Shown: positions 9,667 to 19,200 of the stretch, one piece after another
How the letters are laid out: each line of letters opens with the position of its first letter
Numbering within the stretch: position 1 is the stretch's first letter
Translations under genes and position numbers: made by a program
Notes under the pieces: generated by a model
What the model was told of the DNA's origin: nothing
Databases searched by the model: none
Seen by the model: the letters and a program-made list of their open reading frames with translations, nothing else
Assembly: GCA_002837195.1 (NCBI GenBank)
Contig: KZ478062.1
Coordinates: 124,001 to 188,000, forward strand
Direction: 5' to 3'
DNA from: Enterobacterales bacterium CwR94
Lineage (GTDB): Bacteria; Pseudomonadota; Gammaproteobacteria; Enterobacterales; Enterobacteriaceae
DNA length: 64,000 bases

Positions 9667-10977
9667 TTAATGGGTATTAAGCTGCGAAGCGTCACTGACG
9701 TTGGCGCTGCGCTTTTGGTTATGGGAAAGGAACAGAACAATCAGTGCTGAAAGCGCCAGTAAGCTGGCGACAAACCACAAGCCCCAGGTGTAACTGCCGG
9801 TTTGCTCTTTGATAACGCCGATAACCACCGGGCCAACAAAGCCGCCCAGGTTACCGATAGAGTTAATGGTGGCGATACCGGCGGCCGCTGCCGAGCCAGA
9901 CAAAAACAGAGTTGGCATGCTCCACAGCGGCGGTTTAGAGCAACTGATACCGATATTGACCAGCGTCAGGGCGAGGATCACTGCCAGCAGGGTGGAGACG
10001 TTGCCCGCCAGCCACAGCCCAAAGGCGGCCAGTAAGCAGGCCCCGATCACATGCCAGGTGCGTTCATTGGTGCGATCCGAGTGGCGTGCCCACCACACCA
10101 TGGCAACCACCGCGACCACGGCAGGAATGGCATTTAACAAACCCACCTGGAATGACGGCAGACCAAACGACTTGATGATTTGCGGTGACCAGATACCCAA
10201 GGTGTAGAGTCCGGCGGAGGTACCGAAATACACCAGCGCCAGGGCGAGGACGCGGACATCCAGTAAGCCACGCCATACGCTATGGTGCTGAGCCACGCCT
10301 TTGCGCGCCTGCTCTACAGCCATGGTGGTCACCAGCCAGGTGCGCTCTTCCTCATCCAGCCAGCGGGCTTTCTCGGGTTTATCCGTCAGAAAAAACAGCA
10401 CCACTACGCCCAGAATCACGGCGGGAATGGCTTCTAACACAAACATCCATTGCCACCCGGCGTAGCCCCACAGGCCGTGCATTTCCAGCAGTGCGCCCGA
10501 AATCGGTGAGCCGAGGGCCGTAGAGAGCGGTGCGGCAGCCATAAAGATCGCCGTGACTTGCGCGCGCCGTTGGGCAGGAAACCAGTAGCTGAGATAGAGG
10601 ATGATGCCGGGAAAGAAACCCGCTTCCGCGACGCCCAGTAAAAACCGCAGCGTATAGAAGCTGGTGGTGCCTTGTACAAAGGCCATCGCACCGGAAATCA
10701 GTCCCCAGGTGATCATCACGCGGGCGATCCAAATGCGCGCGCCCACTTTGTGCAAAATCAGATTGGAGGGCACTTCAAACAGAAAGTAGCCGAGAAAGAA
10801 TATCCCAGCGCCGAGGCCAAATATCGTAGGGGAGAAGCCCAGATCTTCATTCATCGACAGCGCGGCAAAACCGATATTGACCCGATCGAGAAAAGCAATG
10901 AAGTACAGCAGCATGATAAAGGGCACGATGCGCAGCGTAATTTTACGCAATACGCGGGTTTCGAGATTGCTGACCAT
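9667..10977 (-). CDS. ttuB: TtuB-like MFS tartrate transporter
   Basis: A 436-residue inner-membrane permease of the anion:cation symporter group of the major facilitator superfamily, with about 12 hydrophobic helices and a central cytosolic loop around residues 195-240. The segment AFLDRVNIGFAALSMNEDLG in helix 1 is characteristic of the group that includes TtuB, KguT and glucarate transporters. It is the first gene of the ttuBCD operon, 13 bp before ttuC. The ATG at 10977 fits the conserved short cytosolic N-terminus; a longer reading frame reaches 11052. The substrate is inferred from its neighbours. Confidence 0.85.
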   Translation of the reverse strand: MVSNLETRVLRKITLRIVPFIMLLYFIAFLDRVNIGFAALSMNEDLGFSPTIFGLGAGIFFLGYFLFEVPSNLILHKVGARIWIARVMITWGLISGAMAFVQGTTSFYTLRFLLGVAEAGFFPGIILYLSYWFPAQRRAQVTAIFMAAAPLSTALGSPISGALLEMHGLWGYAGWQWMFVLEAIPAVILGVVVLFFLTDKPEKARWLDEEERTWLVTTMAVEQARKGVAQHHSVWRGLLDVRVLALALVYFGTSAGLYTLGIWSPQIIKSFGLPSFQVGLLNAIPAVVAVVAMVWWARHSDRTNERTWHVIGACLLAAFGLWLAGNVSTLLAVILALTLVNIGISCSKPPLWSMPTLFLSGSAAAAGIATINSIGNLGGFVGPVVIGVIKEQTGSYTWGLWFVASLLALSALIVLFLSHNQKRSANVSDASQLNTH

Positions 10978-11131
10978 AACGAGGTTATCCTCTGTTGTTT
11001 TGTGTAGGGTTGGTCTTGCAGGTGACGCTTTTGATGCTCTAGTGATGCTCATCCCAGTATGCGCAGTCGTGCTGACTTATCATCCGCATTGGTTTATACA
11101 AAAAATTGCAATAATCCCTGAGGGCCTGCGG

Positions 11132-12040
11132 ATGGAGTTACACCAGTTACGCTGCTTTATCACCGTTGCCGAGGAGCTGCACTTTGGCCACGCGGCGCAG
11201 CGATTAAACATGTTGCCCTCGGCATTGGGGCGGCATGTGCGCTTACTGGAAGAGGATTTGGGTACGCGCTTGCTTAGCCGATCGACACGTAACGTTGCGC
11301 TGACCAGTGCAGGCAGTCGCTTACTGACAGAGGCGCGGGAGCTGGTGGCGCAGGCGGATGCCCTCTCAGCCAGGTTTCGACTGGCCCAACGTGAGCAGGC
11401 GCAAACGCTGCGCATCGGCGCCATAGACAGTGCTGCCGTCGGGCTGCTTCCCACGCTGTTGGCGGCATTTCGCGAGCGTTACCCACAGGTTGCCGTACAA
11501 ATCAGCGAAGAAAAGACCCTGCGGCTGTTACCCAAACTGAAATCTGGCCGCCTGGATATGGTGCTGATCCGCCCGCCAGAGCGCCCTGAGCCGGGGTGCG
11601 AAATGCAGATGCTCCTGCGGGAGGAAATTGTGGTGGCGCTGCCCGCCAGCCATCCGTTGGCCGATCGCGAGGAATTGACCATGGATGCCTTGCGCGATAT
11701 GCCGATGATTGTGCCGGAACGCCGTTCGCGCCCCCACAGCTATGACTTAACGATGGATCTGTTTGCCCATGCCGGTATGCCTGTGCGCGTATCGCAGGTG
11801 GCAGACGAGAAACAAACGATTGTTAATCTGGTGGCTGCCGGACTTGGACTGGCGATTGTGCCCCGCTGGACCAGTCGCATTGCGGTTGCCGGCGTCACGT
11901 ACTTACCGCTGCGTGAGGGGCGCGATCCTGCCTTACGCGGCTTGCCACTGGCTGCGGCGTGGCTGAGTGATTGCCGCGATCCGTTGCGTGATGCCATGCT
12001 GGCGCTGTTGACCGGGATGGGTAATCGCGGGGAATTTTAG
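11132..12040 (+). CDS. LysR-family regulator of the tartrate cluster
   Basis: A 302-residue LysR-type transcriptional regulator. The winged helix-turn-helix is in residues 1-60 (HFGHAAQRLNMLPSALGRHVRLLEEDLG region). The effector-binding domain runs from about residue 90 to 300. It is transcribed divergently from ttuB with 154 bp between the starts, the standard arrangement for a local LysR activator. It therefore probably corresponds to TtuA of tartrate clusters. The start at 11132 gives the family's MELHQLRCFI N-terminus; an upstream in-frame extension lacks support. Confidence 0.85.
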   Translation: MELHQLRCFITVAEELHFGHAAQRLNMLPSALGRHVRLLEEDLGTRLLSRSTRNVALTSAGSRLLTEARELVAQADALSARFRLAQREQAQTLRIGAIDSAAVGLLPTLLAAFRERYPQVAVQISEEKTLRLLPKLKSGRLDMVLIRPPERPEPGCEMQMLLREEIVVALPASHPLADREELTMDALRDMPMIVPERRSRPHSYDLTMDLFAHAGMPVRVSQVADEKQTIVNLVAAGLGLAIVPRWTSRIAVAGVTYLPLREGRDPALRGLPLAAAWLSDCRDPLRDAMLALLTGMGNRGEF

Positions 12041-12074
12041 TACCCTGTGGCAAATTTTTGAGAGAGGCACTGCC

Positions 12075-13331
12075 ATGACGGTTAAACAGGTTACTTTTGC
12101 TGCCCAGCATCATCAGCTCACCAACATCAATGTCTGGACGGCAGACAGTCAGTGGCTGGTTTACGATGTCCGGCCGTCGGGGGCCTCTTTTACCGGCTTA
12201 ACCCTTGAACGCGTCAATGTGCACAGCGGTGAGGTTGAGGTGTTATATACCGCACAGCATGGCGCACACGTCGGCGTAGTAACGGTGAGTGCCCACCTGC
12301 CGCCGCGCTACGCGTTTATCCAGGGGCCGGAGCATCCTGATGCCCAGTGGCAATATGATTTTCACCATCGACGTGGCGTGATCCTGATGGATGGACAGGC
12401 ACACAATATGGAGGCCTGTGATATTACGCCGCCGTATACCCCCGGCGCCCTGCGCGGAGGATCGCATGTGCATGTGTTTAGCCCGGACGGTTCGCGCCTG
12501 AGCTACACCTACAACGACCATGTGATGCACGAATGGGATGCGCGTGAGGATTTGCGCAATGTCGGTGTGGCGGTGCCTTTATGCCCGGTAACACCGCCCA
12601 AGACGCACCCACGGGAGTGTGATGGGGATTACTTTTGTGTGCTGGTCAGCCAAACAACCGCACAGCCTGTGCCAGGCAGCAATGACATTAATCGCGCCTA
12701 TGAGGAAGGTTGGGTTGGGGATAACGGCTATCGGCGCGCTGACGGCACGCAACAACGTTGGGCGTTGGCGTTTATTGGCGATACGCTGAATCTCGCTGGC
12801 GAGAAGCATCCCGAGGTGTTTATCGTGGACTTGCCTGCCGAATTGGCCGCTTACGCGCAGGAAGGCGATGCGCCGCTGGCCGGCAGCGAAACGCGTTTGC
12901 CCGCTCCGCCCGCTGGCGTGCAGCAACGTCGCCTCACTTTTACGCCGCAAGGCATTGCATTGCAGCCGCGTCACTGGTTACGCAGCTCGCCGGATGGCAG
13001 CCGCATTGCATTTTTAATGGCAGATGCTCAACAGGTTGTGCAACTGTGGACCGTGTCTCCCAACGGCGGTGAGCCGCAGCAACTGACGCACAGCGCACAC
13101 AGTATTCAGTCGGCGTTTAGCTGGCATCCGCAGGGGACGGCGTTGGCGTTTATTTGCGATAACAGCGTGATGCTGTGCGACAGTCAGTCGGGTGAACTGA
13201 CAAGATTGACCGTGTTCACCACCGCCGCGCCCAGTGGCGATGCAGTGGTGTTTTCACCGGATGGTCAGCAGATTGCCTGGATGCAGGAGGTGGCGGGTTG
13301 GCGTCAGTTGTTTACTGTGACGATCCGCTAG
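12075..13331 (+). CDS. yidR: YidR, oligogalacturonate-lyase-like beta-propeller protein
   Basis: A 418-residue protein resembling oligogalacturonate lyase (polysaccharide lyase family 22), which splits pectin-derived unsaturated oligouronides in the cytosol. Repeated FSPDG and SSPDGSRIAF motifs mark propeller blades. The segment GGSHVHVFSPDG carries His residues of the kind that coordinate the catalytic metal in family 22. No signal peptide is seen, which fits a cytosolic enzyme. In E. coli yidR, yidQ and ibpA lie together as here. The 3' end overlaps convergent yidQ by 20 nt. True activity has not been shown for YidR. Confidence 0.85.
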   Translation: MTVKQVTFAAQHHQLTNINVWTADSQWLVYDVRPSGASFTGLTLERVNVHSGEVEVLYTAQHGAHVGVVTVSAHLPPRYAFIQGPEHPDAQWQYDFHHRRGVILMDGQAHNMEACDITPPYTPGALRGGSHVHVFSPDGSRLSYTYNDHVMHEWDAREDLRNVGVAVPLCPVTPPKTHPRECDGDYFCVLVSQTTAQPVPGSNDINRAYEEGWVGDNGYRRADGTQQRWALAFIGDTLNLAGEKHPEVFIVDLPAELAAYAQEGDAPLAGSETRLPAPPAGVQQRRLTFTPQGIALQPRHWLRSSPDGSRIAFLMADAQQVVQLWTVSPNGGEPQQLTHSAHSIQSAFSWHPQGTALAFICDNSVMLCDSQSGELTRLTVFTTAAPSGDAVVFSPDGQQIAWMQEVAGWRQLFTVTIR

Positions 13332-13680
13332 CGGCCTGCGGGGCGGCGGGGGCCGTCATGGATGGGGTGTTATTCTCTTTTTCGCTGCGCAGCACCCGCT
13401 CGCGCGGCGATTCACTCAGCGGATCTTCATCTGAATGCGCGTAATCCCACGGCAGCAGCAGCGTATCTAAAACCGCGGAGAAAGGCAGGTCGATCAGGGC
13501 CAGCGGTTTCAAGACCCAACTGGTTTCACTGTCGGTCAGCATATGCGCGCTGGCGCGCGTGCCGGGATAATAGCCTTGATTTGGGCCGGTGTGCGACATC
13601 ATGCTTGAGCATCCTGCCAACGTCATTACTGTTGCTGTAGTCAAAAAAACCGTCAAACACGTTTTCATCATTGCTTTCAT
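13312..13680 (-). CDS. yidQ: YidQ, DUF1375 lipoprotein
   Basis: A 122-residue predicted lipoprotein of unknown function. The signal peptide ends in the lipobox LAGC with the lipidated Cys at residue 24, followed by Ser-Ser, which favours outer-membrane sorting. The conserved DUF1375 stretch is YYPGTRASA and PFSAVLDTLLLPWD. It lies between yidR (convergent, 20-nt overlap) and ibpA (divergent), as in E. coli. Confidence 0.88.
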   Translation of the reverse strand: MKAMMKTCLTVFLTTATVMTLAGCSSMMSHTGPNQGYYPGTRASAHMLTDSETSWVLKPLALIDLPFSAVLDTLLLPWDYAHSDEDPLSESPRERVLRSEKENNTPSMTAPAAPQAASGSSQ

Positions 13681-13829
13681 TTCATATCCCTTCAGTCAAG
13701 GTCGAACTACGCCTGCTGATCTGTTTATCGCTTATGGCCCACTCTGTGGTGTGCTCATCTGGAAAGACAATGCCAATCCAGAGTGTAGCCATTTGAGCAC
13801 GAAACGCTCAAAAAATTCCCTTTTTGCCT

Positions 13830-13858
13830 CTTGAAAGCGGCAACAGCATCACCATTTT
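13830..13858 (+). promoter_or_regulatory. Heat-shock (sigma-32) promoter of ibpA
   Basis: CTTGAAA at 13830-13836 matches the sigma-32 -35 element. After a 13-15 bp spacer, ACCATTTT (about 13851-13858) resembles the -10 element CCCATNT. It lies about 110 bp before ibpA, leaving a leader long enough for the RNA thermometer. Confidence 0.7.
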
Positions 13859-13879
13859 AAATGCAGGCTCACAAAAAAG

Positions 13880-13973
13880 CATGCCGGAAGGGTGCTTGCA
13901 GTGGTGCCACAGCCTGTCCGAAGGAGGGCTGAACCTTTACTTACTTGCTGATTATCAGGAGTTTTACACGATG
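13880..13973 (+). ncRNA. ROSE-type RNA thermometer in the ibpA leader
   Basis: The last leader hairpin (13945-13961) pairs TTGCTGA with TCAGGAG around a TTA loop. It buries the Shine-Dalgarno AGGAG and leaves the G-G mismatch (13947 opposite 13959) that defines ROSE elements. Heating melts this stem and exposes the ribosome site. Upstream hairpins in the same leader (GGAAGGGTGCTTGCAG region) fit the usual multi-stem layout. Confidence 0.75.
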
Positions 13974-14387
13974 CGTAATTTTGACCTTGCCCCGTTATAC
14001 CGTTCTTCAATCGGTTTTGATCGTCTGATTAACCTGCTTGAATCGAACCAAAATCAAAGTAACGGCGGTTACCCTCCGTACAACGTTGAGTTGACCGGTG
14101 AAAATCACTACCGCATTACCATTGCCGTGGCCGGTTTTGCCCAGAATGAGCTGGATATTACCGCGCACGACAACCTGCTGACCGTTCGCGGGGCTCATGC
14201 TGAAGAGCCGAAAGATCGCACCTATCTGTATCAGGGCATCGCCGAGCGTAATTTTGAACGCAAATTCCAACTGGCTGAGCATATCCAGGTGCGTGATGCC
14301 CGATTGGAAAATGGCTTGCTGTACATTGATATGGAGCGCGTGGTGCCGGACGAGGCGAAACCGCGTCGGATTGAAATTCTGAAATAA
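13971..14387 (+). CDS. ibpA: Small heat-shock protein IbpA
   Basis: A 138-residue ATP-independent chaperone that coats aggregating proteins and hands them to DnaK and ClpB. The alpha-crystallin domain covers about residues 33-125, and the C-terminal oligomerisation motif IEI is present (RRIEILK). No ibpB follows; a terminator lies 25 bp after the stop. Enterobacteriaceae usually have an ibpAB pair, whereas a single ibpA is known in Erwiniaceae. Expression should be controlled by sigma-32 and the leader thermometer. The start follows the thermometer-embedded AGGAG by 9 nt. Confidence 0.93.
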   Translation: MRNFDLAPLYRSSIGFDRLINLLESNQNQSNGGYPPYNVELTGENHYRITIAVAGFAQNELDITAHDNLLTVRGAHAEEPKDRTYLYQGIAERNFERKFQLAEHIQVRDARLENGLLYIDMERVVPDEAKPRRIEILK

Positions 14388-14410
14388 AGCAGCGTGATGC
14401 AGTAGACAGA

Positions 14411-14434
14411 GCCGGCAATGACCGGCCCTTTTTG
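14411..14434 (+). terminator. Terminator of ibpA
   Basis: GCCGG pairs with CCGGC around a 6-nt loop and is followed by CCTTTTT. It lies about 25 bp after the ibpA stop. Confidence 0.7.
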
Positions 14435-14446
14435 CATCTGGTGTGC

Positions 14447-14713
14447 TCAGCGTTCGGTGTTCTCGTCGCCGCCCAGGAACCAGTAAGCCAGTGGCACCGA
14501 GAACAGCAGCGTAAATACCGAGCTGTAAATGGTGATCATAAACGACTGCATCATGTACATCTCGATGTCCCAGTCGGCCAGTGGAATATTGTACTGCTCA
14601 ATAACGCCGCCAATCATTGCGCGAGTCATTACGATAGCTGTCAGGACAAACACCACTAATACCGCGACCATAAATTTCTTACCGTTGCGGGTTTTCAGTT
14701 TTTCTAAAATCAC
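14447..14713 (-). CDS. Small two-helix membrane protein coupled to avtA
   Basis: An 88-residue protein of unknown function with two predicted transmembrane helices (about residues 14-34 and 56-78) and a charged C-terminus GGDENTER. It resembles DUF2798-type small membrane proteins only loosely. It starts with GTG inside the avtA stop (GTGTGA, 4-nt overlap), so translation is probably coupled to avtA. This tight linkage suggests a role connected with pyruvate, valine or alanine metabolism or export, but that is inference. It ends about 10 bp from the ibpA terminator. Confidence 0.65.
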   Translation of the reverse strand: MILEKLKTRNGKKFMVAVLVVFVLTAIVMTRAMIGGVIEQYNIPLADWDIEMYMMQSFMITIYSSVFTLLFSVPLAYWFLGGDENTER

Positions 14714-15969
14714 ACCGTCTCTCCTTGCTGATACAGGATTTCCAGTTCTTCCGCCAAAATGCGGATGCCTAACTCTATTTTATCCGCATCTGGTACATAA
14801 TTCATACGCATACATTGATGCGTGTGCGGCCAGGCTTCAGGCAAACCTGGAAAGAAGAAGTGGCCTGGCACCATTAACACACCGCGTGCTTTCAGGCGCT
14901 GATAAAGAATCTCAGTGGTGACGGGGAGATCCTGGAACCACAGCCACAGGAAAATAGCCCCTTCTGGTTTGTGGATCAGGCAGCGATCTTCCGGTAAATA
15001 ACGGCGAATAATCGCAATCGTGTCCTTCACGCGCTGTTGGTAGAACGGGCGAATCACGTCATTGGACAGCCGAAGCAGGTCACCACGGGAAATCATCTCT
15101 TTCGCAATCGCCGGGCCGATACTGCCCGGTGCCAAACTGATAATGCCGTTCATGTTGCCGATCGCCGAAATCACTTTTTCATCGGCAATGATGATGCCGC
15201 AGCGAGAGCCCGGCAGGCCCAGTTTCGACAGACTCATGCACAAAATAATATTCGGGTTCCACAGCGGGCGCGCTTCACTAAAGATGATGCCCGGAAACGG
15301 CACGCCATAGGCGTTATCGATCACCAAAGGGACATTGTGCTGCTGTGCCAGCGCATCCAGCTTGATCAGTTCTTCATCAGTGATCACATTGCCGGTCGGG
15401 TTAGTGGGGCGTGAAACGCAGATCATGCCGGTATCGTCGCCGATGTGCAGGTGTTCGAAATCGACGTGATACTTAAATTGGCCCTCGGGCAGCAACTCAA
15501 TATTCGGTTTGGTTGAGACAAACAGGTCGTCATCCAGCCCGGCGTCGGCATAACCCAAATATTCTGGTGCCAGCGGGAAGAGAACGCGTTTTTTGCTGCC
15601 GTCTGCGCGGCGTCCGGCATACAGGTTAAACAGGTAGAAAAACGCACTCTGGCTGCCGTTGGTCAGGGCGATATTTTCAGCGCTAATCGGCCAGCCAAAC
15701 TGCTCGCTTAACAACGCGGCCATCGCTTCGCGCAGGGTATTCTTGCCCTGCGGGCCATCATAATTACACAGCGCGTCCGCGAGTTTGCCTTCATCGTGCA
15801 TCTCTTGCAGCAACTGATGAAAATACTCATTCATGGCAGGTATTTGGGCGGGATTACCGCCGCCCAGCATTACAGCACCCGGTGTGCGCAGTCCCTGATT
15901 CATATCTTCCATCAGACGAGCGATGCCTGTATGGCGCGTAAATTTGTCACCGAATACGGAGAAACTCAT
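14710..15969 (-). CDS. avtA: Valine-pyruvate transaminase
   Basis: A 419-residue PLP-dependent class I aminotransferase that converts pyruvate and valine to alanine and 2-ketoisovalerate. The PLP lysine is Lys249 in SLSKLGLPGSR, and the substrate loop SRPTNPTGN is at 186-194. The cofactor-contact segment DNAYGVPFP is at 218-226. Length and sequence match E. coli AvtA. Upstream on the transcribed strand is a short leader with a terminator-like hairpin, which may attenuate transcription. The small membrane gene follows with a 4-nt overlap. Confidence 0.94.
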   Translation of the reverse strand: MSFSVFGDKFTRHTGIARLMEDMNQGLRTPGAVMLGGGNPAQIPAMNEYFHQLLQEMHDEGKLADALCNYDGPQGKNTLREAMAALLSEQFGWPISAENIALTNGSQSAFFYLFNLYAGRRADGSKKRVLFPLAPEYLGYADAGLDDDLFVSTKPNIELLPEGQFKYHVDFEHLHIGDDTGMICVSRPTNPTGNVITDEELIKLDALAQQHNVPLVIDNAYGVPFPGIIFSEARPLWNPNIILCMSLSKLGLPGSRCGIIIADEKVISAIGNMNGIISLAPGSIGPAIAKEMISRGDLLRLSNDVIRPFYQQRVKDTIAIIRRYLPEDRCLIHKPEGAIFLWLWFQDLPVTTEILYQRLKARGVLMVPGHFFFPGLPEAWPHTHQCMRMNYVPDADKIELGIRILAEELEILYQQGETV

Positions 15970-16052
15970 AGCATAAACTTCATTTTATTAGCAGGTGGAC
16001 GCTCACCTTAACGCCGGGCCTGGAGGGATGCAAGGAAGGGAAATAGATTGAT

Positions 16053-16075
16053 AAAAAAAGCCCGATTACCACGGG
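16053..16075 (-). terminator. Terminator-like hairpin in the avtA leader
   Basis: On the minus strand CCCG, a 7-nt loop and CGGG are followed by C and seven T residues, 84 bp before the avtA start. The stem is short. It either ends read-through from the adhesin gene or works as an attenuator. Confidence 0.45.
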
Positions 16076-16160
16076 ATGTGCGCAGTCGTGTGCTGTTACA
16101 CAGTTTGTTCTCCCTCTACAGCAAAGGGCGTATTGCCTGTTGGTCGGTCATCTGCATAAC

Positions 16161-16190
16161 AAAAAACCCGCGTAGTGATCTACACGGGTT
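16161..16190 (-). terminator. Terminator of the adhesin gene
   Basis: On the minus strand AACCCGTGTAG pairs with CTACGCGGGTT around ATCA and continues into TTTTTT. It lies 41 bp after the adhesin stop. Confidence 0.85.
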
Positions 16191-16231
16191 GAGATGAGAC
16201 TGTTATTCAATAATGTCCGTCTGCGTCATGC

Positions 16232-19200
16232 TTATTTCACACAGACATAGCCTGTGCCAGGCCCACTGGTTGTGGCACCTACTGCGGAAGACGCGGAATG
16301 GAAATCACCGGATGTGGTTCCCCACGTGCCGGAAAGACTGTACCAATTGTTGGCAAATTCTCCTGTGACAGACATGCGGGCAAAATCGCCGCCGCCACTG
16401 GCGAAGTTTCTTAAATCGGTCAGAGATGCTGCTTTACCGCCACCATAACGGGTGCAGAGAGTATCGGCTGTGGCCTGACTGGTTGCACTGTGTTGGCTAT
16501 ACATCGTCCAGTAATAGGCGGAGCCCGCCTTAATCACCGCTCTGATAACGATTGACTGCGTTTTCCCCCCATCGACAGTCACGGTTGCTGTCCCATCTCG
16601 CGTTGCCACATGCGTTGGCGCTGTCAGGATGGCGGTGGCTTTCCCATCAGCACCACTGACGCCATTGCCGACAAGGGTGCCTTGATCGCTCGTCCATGCT
16701 GGCGTAAAGCCCGCTACCGCGTTGCCATGAATATCCGTCACTGTTGCTGTCAATGTGGTCGTCTCACTACCCGACCCCGTGATTTTTGCTTTGTCTGCAC
16801 TCAGGGTATCGACTTTCGCCGTTGTGATGTCCGCAATCAGGGTGACCGATTTACCCGCGACCGCAAAAGGGCTACCGCCGACGCTGACAGTGATATTCGT
16901 CACACCCGCTTTGGTGCCGGTCAGGCTGGCGGTGTAGGTGCCATCGCCGTTATCGCGCGCGGCGCCTGCCGTGGTGTCGGTCAGTGAACTGTTAAAGACC
17001 ACGTTCAGGCCGGGAACCGGGTTGTCGTTTTTGTCCTTCAGGGTCAGGGTGAGGGTGGCTGCTGCCGTGCCGTCCGCGACAAGGGTGGTTGGCGCGGCAT
17101 CCAGCGTGGATTTTGCGGTATCCAGATTGGTGGCGTCTGCGGTCAGGGTGACCGTTTTACCCGCGACCGCAAAAGGTTTGCCGCCAACGCTAACGGTGAT
17201 ATTCGCCACACCCGCTTTGGTGCCGGTCAGGCTGGCGGTATAGGTGCCATCGCCGTTTTCTCGCGCGGCGCTTGCTGTGGTGCCGCTCAGAGAACTGTCA
17301 AAGACGACGGCCTGGCCGGGAACCGGATTCTCGTTTATGTCCTTCAGCGTCAGGGTCAGAGTAGCGGCTGCTGTCCCGTCTGCGACGAGGGTGGTTGGGG
17401 CGGCATCCAGCGTGGATTTTGCTGCATCCAGATTGGCGGCGTCTGCGGTCAGGGTGACCGTTTTACCCGTCACCGCAAAGGGATTACCCCCGACGCTAAC
17501 GGTGATATCCGCCGCGCCCGCTTTGGTACCGGTCAGATTGGCGGTATAGGTGCCATCGCCGTTGTCTTGCGCGGGGCTTGCCGTGGTACCGGTCAGTGAG
17601 CTGCTAAAGACCACCTTCTGGCCGGGAACCGGGTTATCGTTTTTGTCCTTCAGTGTTAGGGTGAGGCTGGATGTGCGGGTACCGTCTGCCACGATGGTGG
17701 TCGGGGTCGCATCCAGCGTTGATTTTGCTGCATCCAGATTGGCGGCGTCTGCGGTCAGAGTGACGGTTTTACCGGCTACCGCAAAGGCGATGCCACCGAT
17801 ACTGATGGTGATCGTTGTGGTACCGGCTTTGGTGCCGATCAGATTGGCGGTATAGGTGCCATCGCCGTTATCTTGTGCGGGGCTTGCCGTGGTGTCGGTG
17901 AGCGAACTGTTAAAGACCACGCTTTGACCGGGTACCGGGTTATCATTTTTGTCTTTCAGACTCAGGCTTAAGGTGGATGCTGCACTGCCGTCCGCAACGA
18001 TGGTCGCTGGAGTGGCATTGAGGGCGGATTTCGTGGCATCCAAATTACCGGCATCTGCTGTAAAGGTCACCGCATCGGCGTCCAGCGTGCTGGTGTTGAC
18101 TGACGCGCTGACCCGAATTGGCACCGCCTGAATACTGGTTAACGCAATGCGTGCGATACCGTCGGGGCCCGTCACGCTGGCATCGGCGCTCAAGTTACCC
18201 GCATCCGTGCGCCAGTTGACGTTAATGCCGCTAATCGGGTTGCTCTTGGCATCCACGACTTTTGTGCGGTAGGTGATGGTGTCGTTGCCGTCGGCAATGG
18301 CGGTGATACGATCTGCGGTCAGGCTGCCATCCGCCAGCATGGCCGTTGTGGCGTCCGCGATAAAGGTGGCATTCACTTTTGCGTTGCCGCCATTCGAGGT
18401 ACTTACCGCTACGCTGACGGTTTCTGCCACCGCGTCGGTAAACTGCAGGGTTGCCACGCCGTCAGCATCACTGATGCCACTCAGGCTACTGCCTGCTGCC
18501 ACCTGTGCTGAACCGCTCAGGGTAAAGGTGACGGCCACTCCGGCAACCGGGTTGCCGGTGGCATCGGTAACCCGTGCCTGCACGCGGCTTTCTGCCTTGC
18601 CGTTAGCCACAACATTATCCAATAGCAGTTTCAGATCACCTTCCCGAACGATGGCGGTGGCGGCATCACTGATTTGCTTCACTGTCGCGGCCGCCAGTGC
18701 CACCTGCTCCAGCGAGGGAGTGATCACCGCGGTGGCCGGGCGATTGGCGGAGGTCAGTGTCAGATTGTATACGCCTCCAGGTTGCTCAGTGATTTTGCTC
18801 AACGTAGCGGGTTGTGCGGGTGCCTGTGCGGTTTTCGCTTGTCGGGTTTCAGCGGTGTTGGCTTGTTCTGCCAGGGCGACAGCCAGTTCACTGGCAAGCC
18901 CGGTGACCGGCAGGCCTGTTTCATCACGTAGCGTGATGGAAATAAGCGATGTGGTTTTGCCGTCCGCAATAATGACGTCGTGGGAAGCCAGCGTGGTGCT
19001 GTTTTTCGCACTCACTGCGGGGCGGGCGACGGTGACCGTGGTGGTCGACACTTTGGAGATATTGCCGCGTACATCATGCGCCGCTCCACTCAACGTGTAG
19101 GTGTTTGCGGTGCCCGCCACGAATTTGGGCAGCGTAAGCTGATAGCCTCCAGCGCCCTGACCGGTTATTTTTCCTCCGGCTGCCACGATGGCCGCATCGT

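Noticed and set aside
16938-17855. Three 101-codon open frames in tandem on the plus strand
   Set aside because: They are antisense shadows of the 306-bp adhesin repeats; the minus-strand frame has clear Ig-domain content.
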